DNA of 64,000 bases from assembly GCF_000165425.1 (NCBI RefSeq), contig NW_001799046.1:1-64000 (forward strand), written 5' to 3'. The notes beneath the pieces are model-generated. The model saw only the letters and a list, made by a program, of their open reading frames with translations, was not told the DNA's origin and ran no database searches. The translations under genes were made by a program, and so were the position numbers. Below are positions 54,201-64,000 of the stretch, one piece after another (position 1 is the first letter of the stretch; the number at the start of each line of letters is the position of its first letter). This stretch comes from Paramecium tetraurelia (Eukaryota; Ciliophora; Oligohymenophorea; Peniculida; Parameciidae).

Positions 54201-54796
54201 ATTCATCTAAGAAAATATATAATATTACTTTTATTAAAGCATAAAGAATAGCATTTGTGCAATTTGCAATTCAACAAATGGTTTTTTAAGTAATGGATAG
54301 AAGTTCGAATCATCTAACAAAACTAAAAGAATAAATGAAGGCTAGGATCAGTTGATGACATTATTTATCAAGATTAGAGTAAATGATGAAAGAGGAAGAA
54401 TGAAGGAATGGGATATTTAGATAATATGAGTTATAAAGAAGGAGAGAATACTTAAAATTAGTATAACGAGAAGTCAAAAGCAATAGTGGATGGTTACTAT
54501 ATATGTTTATTGTATTTTTATCAATCTACCATTGATTAGTTATGAATAATTGATGATAGTGCATCTAGATTGGGTATTACAATTAAGTAACTACGTAACT
54601 GTCAGCTAAGAGTCTACTCATTATGTTGTCTTGACAGCAAGAATGTTCATTAATTTAATTAATGATGAGGGTTGATTTCAATATTTAATTATGCTTAAGG
54701 CTATTGGAAAAATAACTATGTATTCCAATAAGACAAAAATATAACATTCTTGAATTATTCAAAAATAAATAATAAAATTATAATGAATTACTTTTT
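51290..54796. repeat. Antigen spacer repeat, copy 3 (before gene D)
   Basis: The same repeated blocks as copies 1 and 2 are present, without the 4.5 kb insert. Two plus-strand frames of 74 and 80 codons (51743-51967 and 52388-52630) lie in it. They have no counterpart open frames in the other copies, so I do not call them genes. Minus-strand coding-like patches are present but more decayed than in copy 1. Confidence 0.6.
54590..54796 (+). promoter_or_regulatory. Upstream control module of antigen D
   Basis: The palindrome at 54648-54664 ends 132 bases before the start codon, with GTCAGC and TTGACAGC blocks upstream, as in genes B and C. Confidence 0.65.
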
Positions 54797-57700
54797 ATGA
54801 ATATTAAAGTATTGATCCTGGCCTTATTGGTTGCTCTTATAACAAGCTAATAGTATAGTATTTCTTAATGTGATTGTTCCTAATTGTTATCAGAAGATGA
54901 TTGCTCAAAAAATGATATGATCAAATGTTAATGGGATAGCACAAAGAAGACATGTAAAAATTAGGATACAACAACTAATCCAGTTATAAACTATGCAAAA
55001 TATTGTGATAATTTTAAAGAAATGGAATGTCCAAAACAAAAACCATGTAGCAATTGTGGATCTTACTCTGCATGTGCTTGGGTCGATGGATAGTGTACAT
55101 TTTTTACAGATTGCACAGTATTTAATAAAACAACAGATTCAGATTGTTAAGCTATTAGTAATAAATGTATTACTGATGGAACTCATTGTGTTGAAATTGA
55201 TACTTGTGATAAATATAAAAAACAATAATCTTGTGTAAAAAACTTATAAGATAATTTATGTTATTGGGATACTAAAAATAATAATTGTGTTGATGCTGAT
55301 ACTTGTGATAAATTACCAATTAAATTTCAAACAGATAAAGAATGTAGACATGAAATACAAAGTTGTACTGCAAAATCAGGAGGTGGATGTATTGATAGTG
55401 GAATTAGTTGTACTGATTAAAATTTAGAAATTTAATGTGTTTGGGATTAATCAATGAAAATGGAATGTTATTGGAATGGAACATAATGTAAAGATAGAAT
55501 ATGTGATAATGCACCTACTACTTTAAATACTGATGATTCTTGTAAATTATTCAAAACTGATGGATCATGTACAACAAAACAAAATGGTGGATGTATCACT
55601 AGAACTACTTGTTAAGCTGCTACAATATAAGCTGCATGTATTAAAAATAGTACAAATGAAGATTGTTATTGGACTGGAACTGCATGTGTGGATAAAATAT
55701 GCTCAAATGCACCAACTACATTAACAACTAATTCAGCTTGTGTAGCATTTTCAAAAGCATGCATAACAAAGTAAGGAGGAGGTTGTGTACTTAATGGAGA
55801 TTGCTCAACTGCCAATATTTCAACTGCATGTGTTAAAAATCATCAATAAATTTTGATTGTATTTGGGAATTCAACTTGCAAAGAAAAAACATGTATAAAT
55901 GCTCCAAAATCTAATACTACTCATGATTAATGTACTTCTTATTTATCTTCTTGTACTGTGTAATCAGGAGGGGGATGTCAATAGAGAACATGTGACAATG
56001 CTCCTACAACATTGAATACAAATGATGCATGTGAAAAATATTTACCTGCAAATAAATGTATAACCAAAAATGGAGGTGGATGTACAATAAACACCACTTG
56101 TTCACTCATCTCAATAGAAGTTGCTTGTATCAAAAATTCATTTGGCTAACCTTGTTTTTGGCATGCTGCAAGTGGAAGTTGCAAAGACAAAATTTGTGCA
56201 AATGCTCCATCTAGTAATAATAATCACGAACTTTGTTAATCTTTTTTGAATACATGTACTGTGAATTCTACAAATACAGGATGTGTTGAAAAAACATGTG
56301 AGAATTCATTAACTTTATCAACTTGTGATAAAGATTTAAACAACAATATATGCATCTGGAAAGCAAGGTGTTATATGAAATCATGCGCAATGGCTTCAAA
56401 TTCAATAACATCTCATTCTGAATGTCAAACTTATTATTCAAGTTGTACATTAAGCAACACTGGAAAAGGATGTGTAACAATACCTCTGAAATGTGAAGCA
56501 ATTACAATAGAAGCTGCTTGCAAAATAAAAGCTAATAAATAATCTTGTGGTTGGACAGGATCTTAATGTCTTGATAAAGCTTGCAATACAGCTCCTAAAA
56601 CTATTTAAACAACTTCAGACTGTCAAACTTACTTATCATCTTGTGTGGCTAATAATCCAGTTACAGTAAATGGAACCTCAACTATTTAAGGATGCCAAGA
56701 TTTACCTAAGACTTGCGATGCTAGAAAATCATCTGAAAATTGTAATATCACAAGAGCAGCATTTCCCACCTGTTTTTGGGATTCTTCATCTAACAAATGC
56801 GTTGAAAAATCTTGTACAACTGCAAATTTATCAGGTTCACCAGGAGCACTTTCAAAAGGGTAATTCACATTTGATAATTGTTAAAGTTACATGAGCACAT
56901 GCACAACTACTAATGCTCAAGGTAGTTGTACTTAAACATCATATCCTTGCATTTCAAATAATAGTTAAGATGGATGTATGGTTAAGCCCACAAGTTGTTC
57001 ATAGTTAGTTTAGTAAAATTGTAAAGATGGATCTAAATCTAATGGTGATTGTTATTGGAATGGATCTAATTGTGTTGAAAAGATATGTTCTAATATTGTA
57101 TCAACAACACATAACGATTGCTATAATATATTCAATTAATGTACCGTCAATGATGATGGCACAGCATGTATACCATTAGCTTCTGCTTGCACTTCATATA
57201 AAATTTAAGAGAATTGTAAAATAGCATCTACATAAAAGAATTGTTATTGGACAGGAACAGTTTGTAGAAATGCAATTTGCGATGACACTCCAGATTCTGA
57301 TCTATTTGATTCAGATGAAGAATGTCTTAATATCAAACTCAGAATGAAACATGTACAATAATTGCAAAAAGTGGGAGCTTAAGGGTGTGTACAAAAATAA
57401 CCGGTTTGTTCAAATTACAAGACTTCCAGTTAATGTCACAAGACTTTATCAAATTTAAATGCTTAAGATGATTGTAAATGGATTAATGGAATATGTTATT
57501 CATTATCAACTTTTGCAACAGGACCTTGCTCTACATTTAAAGGAACACAAGATATATGCAAAGCTTATAGATAGGGATGTACAAATGTAGCTAATGCTAG
57601 TACTTCAACTGCATGTACTTTGGATTGTACTTTAAAAATTGGAAGTGGATTGACATTCTAAGATTGCTAAAATGTGGATCCAACTTGTTCGGTTAAAAAG

Positions 57701-60700
57701 GATGGTAGTGGTTGTATTGTAATTTAATCTACTTGTACAGGATATGGGACAACAGCTGCAAATTGTTATAAATCAAATTAAACTGGATCACAATCAAATT
57801 GTGTCATGAATAAAGCCACACCACCAAGTTGTTAATCAGTGAGTTCAGCATCTGATTGTGCACTTATAAGTGGATCAGGACTTGATCATGCCAAATGCTA
57901 AGCATTTAATATTGCTTGTACATCTTTAGGTAACGGAAGTGGGTGTTAAGAGTTTAAAGCAAATTGCACTTCTTATACTGGTAATACTGATAATTGCACA
58001 GTCTCTTAATAAGGACTATGCTTTTTAAGTGGTTTTGATTGTATTCGTTTTTATAATTGCTTTTCAATTACTGGAACAAACCTTACTCATGAAATATGTA
58101 TTGGCTATAGCACTGATTGCACAGTAAATAAATAAAAAACAGCATGTTAAGATATGAAAGCCACATGTGATTTATACCCATCCCAAGAATAATGCACAAT
58201 ATCTGCAGCTGAGTAAAAGGCAAGTTAATGTGCTTGGAGTGGAACAGCATGTCTTGCTGTTACAGTAGCTGCTACTCATTGTTCATACATAACTGGAACT
58301 TACTTGACCGATTCATTTTGTGCTACTTATAATGATAATTGCATAGTAAATTATAGAAAGAACGCTTGTTAGGAGAAAAAAGCTACATGTGATTTATACC
58401 CATCTCATGATTAATGTACAATATCTGCAGCTGAATCCAAAGAAAGTTAATGTATTTGGAGTGGAACAGCTTGCCTTGCAGTTACAGTAGTTGCTACTCA
58501 TTGTTCCTTAGTAACTGGAACAAATCTGACCGATTCATTTTGTGCTACCTACAATGATAATTGCACTGTAAATTACGAAAAGACTGCTTGTTAGGAGAAA
58601 AAAGCTTAATGTGGTTTATATTTAACTAAAAGCTCATGTACTCTATCATAGGCAGCTGATACAGCAGGAAAATGTATATGGAATAATGAAAGGTGTCGTA
58701 TTATGACATCACTTGCTACAATTGGTAAATCTGTTATAGGGGAAAAAATGAAAAATGCAAGATGTATAGAGATCAATCCAGCTTTGGCAGTTACAGTGTA
58801 TGGAGATGAATGCTTTGTAAAATAAACTTCATGTAGTATGTACACAATAGAAAAGTATTGTTCACATTCCTCAGCATCAGGTGCAGCAGCTAATTGTATT
58901 TGGGATGGTTCACATTGTTAAGCATTTACATCTAATTCTCTGTGCAAATATATTTAATTATGGGGTATGGTAGTAGATGAGACTTATTGTCCTTCAGTTA
59001 ATTCATAATGTATAGCAAATCTAGCCTTAGACGGCTGTTATGGAAAGAAGGCTAATTGTTCAGATTATGATACAAAAATTGAATGCTCATAATCTTTTGC
59101 TCCTGGAACAGCAGGATTTTGTATATGGACAGGTTCAATTTGCACTTATGTGAAAGACCCTTCGGTTGATTGTGCTAAAATTAACACCTCTATTAATACG
59201 ACAGAGATACTTTGTGCTAGCTATCATGCTTTTTGTATTCCTTACTTAGGTGAAAAGGGATGTCAATAGATTCAATCAAATTGTTCCTCATACATGAATA
59301 TTAAAAACTGTTATAAATCTTTGAATGACGGTTATTGTGCTTGGGTAAATAACAATTGTATACATATAACAAGTCCGAGTCAATGTGCTTCAGCTTCTGG
59401 TTCTAATTTGACTAGTACTTATTGCAATGGATTACATAAAGATTGCTGGGTGAATGCAGCAAAAGATAGTTGCTATTAGATGAAACAAACTTGTGCAGAA
59501 TACGATAGGGGATAATCAATTTGTATTAGATCATTAATCGATGGAAATGCTGGACTCTGTGCTTGGAACTCTGTTTCTGGGTGTTATTAAACAACATCTG
59601 CCAGTTAATGCGATACCTAGGATTTTGACGGTGTAAACCCCTCTTCTGGAACAACAGATGCCTATTGCGCTAATTTTAATGCTGGCTGCATTGCAAAATT
59701 AAACAAATTTGGTTGTTAAAAATTATTAACAAGTTGTTCAGACTACACATAAGATACATGTAATTATGCTAGAAATTCAGGAGCTAAAGATAGATGTATT
59801 TGGATGGATTCAAAATGCAGTAAGTTAACAGTTCCTGCTACTGAATGTTATAATATTGATAGTCCAACAGATAATTAACCGTTTAGCGATAATTATTGTG
59901 CATCTTATCATAGTGGTTGCACAGTCGGAAACGAATTTAATATCTGTCTAGAAAGAAAAGCAGTTTGTGAAGATTATACAACACAATTTTTTTGCTTTTA
60001 TTCAGCTGCCTCACCTCCTTTCAATGTATGTCTTTATATAAATTCTATTTGTGTTACTGCAAGAGATTTGTTAACTGATTGTGCTGCCATTACTGCATCT
60101 TCAGGTTTAACTGATTCCGATTGCTCTGGGTATAGCTCTACCTGCATATCAAATAAAGCTGGGACTGCTTGTTAAGATAAAAAAGACTAATGTTCTGATT
60201 ACCAAAATTAGGATTAATGTACTGTTTCCTCGAGTTCTAAATGCATTTGGAAATCTAGTTGTATTTCTGTTAGTGATGCAACTACTGACTGTGCATATGT
60301 AGTTGGTACAGATTTAACTCATGATATTTGTGCGTCTTATAACAATGGATGCACAGTAAATAAAACAGGAACCTCTTGTTAAGAGATGAAAAATACTTGT
60401 GCAGATTATACAAAAAGTGAAAATTGCACTAGGTTCCAAAATTTTGGGTCGGCAAGTTACTGTTTATGGCATTCTTCATGCATCTCTGTCACTAATCTTA
60501 CAACGGATTGTGCTTACATAACTGGTATAAATCTGACCAAAGATATATGTGCTTTATATCATAATAATTGCACAGTTAACTACTCAGGAACTGCTTGTTA
60601 GGAAAAGTAATCCAGTTGTTCAGATTATACTTTGAAAGAAAATTGTTTAGCAGGTAATTGCATATGGGATGAAGCATTAAAATGCATTTCTATATCAGAT

Positions 60701-63700
60701 CCTTCTACTTAATGCAGCTTAGTGAATGGAAAGACAGGACTCAACCTTGACATGTGTAAATAATGTCATAGTAAATGTATTAATCTAAAGGATGGTACTG
60801 CATGTTAACACGTCTAGACCGATTGTACCAAATATAAAACTTAGAATTCATGTGTTTCATTGGCTAATGGTATTTCCTGTTTATGGTATGAAGATTCCTG
60901 CTACCAAATAGCATATACTTCTTGTAGTTCCATCATTTAGACTAATCTAAATCATAATATATGTTATTCATATAACAAAGGCTGCACTTCAGTAAGTGGA
61001 TGGCACTTCATGCTAAGGTTATATGTCAACATGCGAATAGTATTCAGGAACGACTTAATCTTGTACTTAATCTGTAAATGGAAAATGCTACCTCTATAAT
61101 TCAAACAAATGTATTACTATTTTAAATACTTCTACCGATTGTGCTAAGATTACAGGTGTATCATTAACTTATGAAATTTGTTAATCATATAATTTGGGAT
61201 GTAGTGTTAATAGAGCTAAGACTGCTTGTGTTTAAAAAGCAGCATAATGTTCTGGATATTCAATTGCTATGGCTGGTTGCTATCAAGCAGGAGAAGGATT
61301 ATGTTTTGCATCTACTAGTAATGATTCAGCATGTGTGCCTGCTTCAAGTGCATCTACCTGTGAAAAAGTATTTTTAGGAACAGGCAATTATACTCATGAT
61401 AATTGTAGTGCAATCAAAACTGGATGTACTGTAAATGGAAGTACAGCATGTATGGCTAGAACTTGTGCAAATGCCACAGGTTTTACATTTAATCATGATA
61501 ATTGTTATTCTTGGTTGAAAACTTGTACAGTAAATTAGACTAATAATGGTTGCACTATCATGACTGCCAAATGTTCAGATTAATCATCTACTTAATGTCT
61601 AAATGCAATAGAGGGAGTGTGTTTAGTGTTTAATTCTATTTGTATTAGAAAAGGATGTGATACAGCTCCATCAGATGCTTCTCATGATGATGATACAGAA
61701 TGTTCTAATTATTCATAGGCTTGTACAGTTGCAAGAGCAGGTGGATGTCAAGTAAGAACTGCTTGTTCATTATATAAATCATCTCTATAATGTAAATTAG
61801 ATATGAATGATAAAAAATGTTTCTGGAATCCATCTGTTAAGACATGTGTTGATTTGGCTTGTGCAAATATAGAAGTTTCAAATTTATATAATACTCATGC
61901 TAAATGCTTTGCAGTTGATTCAAATCTAGGTTGTACAGTAAGAGCACTTAATAAAGTAGTTGCTCCTGGTTGCATGGCAAGAGGACCATGTAGTTCATAT
62001 ACTATTAAAGATTAATGCATAACTAATGCCATTGGAATAGATATGTGCTTGGAATACAAATAGTAGTTTACCTGAACCTGCTTGCTAGGACAAGTCATGT
62101 ACAACTGCTCCTAGTTCCACATTAACTCACAATGATTGGCTTCAATTATTATAATACACCAAGTAATCAAAATGTACAGTACATGCTATTCCAGATGCTA
62201 ATGGTGGATAACCAATTTTAAGAGGATGTTAATAAACTGGCTGGCTTGTTCAACTTATATTGATAGTGAGTAATGCAAAATAAATGATGTTGGAGATCCT
62301 TGTGGATGGAATGGAAAAGAATGTAATGATAAATCTTGTTCCACTGCTCCTGCAACATCAGAATATGATGATGATACAAAATGTAAAGCCTATTTCAACA
62401 ATAAATGTACAGTTTCATCAGATGGATAAGGATGTATAGATATTCCAGAGAGTTGTGAGTTAATGAATTAGAAACAATGTTATTACAATAGAACTGCACA
62501 ACCCTGTTATGTTATTGGACTGGAACAGAGTGTATAACTAAATCTTGTGAAAATGCTCCAATAGAAACAGCAACAGCTGAATAATGTAATAACTATTTAT
62601 ATGGATGTACAAAAGATATTATAAAATGCAAAATTAAAATCTGTGAAGATTATATTTTAACAACAGATGAACAATGTAGTTATGCGTTATCTACATGTAC
62701 AACAAATGGTATTAATTGTGTAACAAGAGGAACATGTGTTTAAGCTTAAAACAAAGCTGGATGTGTTGTATCTTCTACTGGATAATCTTGTGAATGGATA
62801 CCAGATGTCGTAGATTCTCAAAATGTTGTAACTACTGCAGCATATTGTACAATTAAAACTTGTAATACTGCCCCAATTAGTTTATAAACAGATGTAGATT
62901 GTGCAAAGTATTTTACAAATTGTACAACTAAAAGTGGAGGAGGTTGTGTTGCTAAATCAAGTTGTTCTGCTGCTTCTGTAAATGCTGCTTGTATAACTGC
63001 ATTAAATGGTACAATATGTGCATGGGATTATACATTAAATAAGTGTAGAGATAAAGACTGTTAAGATTTTATAGGAACAACTCACACCATTTGTTAAACT
63101 TAAAGATAAGGATGTACTGCTGGACCAAATGGTAGATGTGCTAGAGTTTAAAGTTGTGAATTAACTACTATTAGAGAAGCTTGTATTGAAGGCACAAATG
63201 GGCCTTGTTTATGGATTGAGAAGTTTGTCAATAATGATGGGTCAAAAGGAGCTTGTTTTGCATATACATCATGCAAGAGTTTAGCTTGGAATAGTGATGA
63301 ATCTTGTAAATTAATAAGTAATAAATGTACAACTAATGGAACTAATTGTATTGGAATTACTACATGTACTGAGACAAATATTGATGGTGGATGTGTTACA
63401 GGGTATGATGGATCTTGCATTTAATCTGTTCCTGCTTTGAATTCATCTGATCCTAAGATTTGTAAACCATTTAAATCATGTGCAGATGCCTTTTATGCAA
63501 CTCATAAAGATTGTTAAATTGCTAATAAAAAATGTACAACAGATGGAACTACGGGTTGCATTCCTTTAGGTGCATGTTCAACATACAAATCTTAACCAGG
63601 ATGTTAGATAAATGATAAAGGATCTGTAGTTGAATCTGGTGTTATAACTTCAACAGGTGTTTGTACATGGGATTTGAGTACAAGTTCATGTAGAGATTAA

Positions 63701-64000
63701 ATTTGCACTGATTTGAATGGTGTTACTCATGGAATTTGTAATTCTTAATTATCAACATGTACTTCAAATGGTACTAAATGTTTACTTAAAACAAATTGTT
63801 CTAGTTATTCAACCTAAATTATTTGTTCAACAGCTGTTGGAAATGATGGACTTTGCTTTTGGGAGGTTGGTTCTGCTTCAAATAATAATACAGCCAAATG
63901 TAGATTACTTTCTTGTGCTGATATTCAAAATGGAACATCTATTAGTGTTTGTTAAGCTGCTTTACCATCTTGCATTTCAAATGGAACTATTTGTATCCCA
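54797..64000 (+). CDS. Surface antigen gene D (PSA family), 3' end cut by window
   Basis: This is the third tandem plus-strand antigen, with the same signal peptide and repeat architecture as B and C. By alignment with gene B about 540 bases, including the GPI tail, lie beyond the window. Its central region has a 222-base tandem duplication absent from B and C. Frame differences against the paralogues occur near 55835-55865, 57335-57370, 61000, 62045, 62135, 62240 and 62515. Most are insertions; the pair near 57335-57370 compensate each other. Confidence 0.88.
58142..58585 (+). repeat. 222-base tandem duplication inside antigen D
   Basis: Two adjacent units (58142-58363 and 58364-58585) each encode one 74-residue Cys repeat running from a KATCDLYPS-type start to an AC-QEKK end. 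Genes B and C have a single equivalent unit. The period is a whole number of codons, so the frame is kept. This is direct evidence of repeat-unit expansion in the variable centre. Confidence 0.8.

Noticed and set aside
1-64000. CRISPR arrays, tRNA or rRNA genes, and transposase-bearing elements
   Set aside because: None were recognised by eye. The repeats present are gene-family and spacer duplications, not spacer-repeat arrays or element ends.

Overview
The window looks like the end of a macronuclear chromosome from an oligohymenophorean ciliate, most likely Paramecium or a close relative. It is AT-rich and opens with C-rich telomere-type repeats. Long protein frames appear only when TAA and TAG are read as glutamine and TGA as the sole stop. 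Introns are 22-30 bases, mostly GTA...TAG. Four giant cysteine-rich genes match the Paramecium surface antigen (immobilization antigen, PSA) family. I could not fix the species: the telomere array has 7-base CCCCAAA units, unlike the 6-base mix usual in the P. aurelia group.

Layout. 1-60 is telomere-like repeat and 61-1112 is subtelomeric spacer. Antigen gene A lies on the minus strand (1113-10677), reading toward the telomere. A single-copy island follows: a possible 84-residue gene (11426-11707, +); a roughly 1,950-residue secreted protein of repeated beta-sandwich domains with a collagen-like insert (12573-18559, -); a UFD1-type ubiquitin-chain adaptor (18763-19667, +); and a coiled-coil RING-finger protein (19721-20622, -). 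Then come three direct tandem antigen genes on the plus strand: B (23773-33271), C (41156-50650) and D (from 54797, cut by the window end). Each is preceded by a related spacer of about 2.5-3.5 kb. The B-C spacer has an extra insert of about 4.5 kb.

All four antigen genes share a signal peptide, dozens of cysteine-patterned repeats and, where the end is visible (A, B, C), a C-terminal hydrophobic tail typical of GPI anchoring. They also share an upstream module: a 17-base palindrome that ends 132-133 bases before every start codon, next to a GTCAGC-containing repeat. In Paramecium one surface antigen is normally expressed at a time, so this module is a good candidate for a shared control site.

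The antigen genes carry many small frame differences relative to each other, mostly single-base insertions, while the single-copy genes are nearly clean. This suggests poorly polished repeat assembly more than true decay, but the sequence alone cannot settle it. With TGA as the only stop, random open frames of 60-100 codons are common in DNA like this, so I did not treat open length alone as evidence of a gene.
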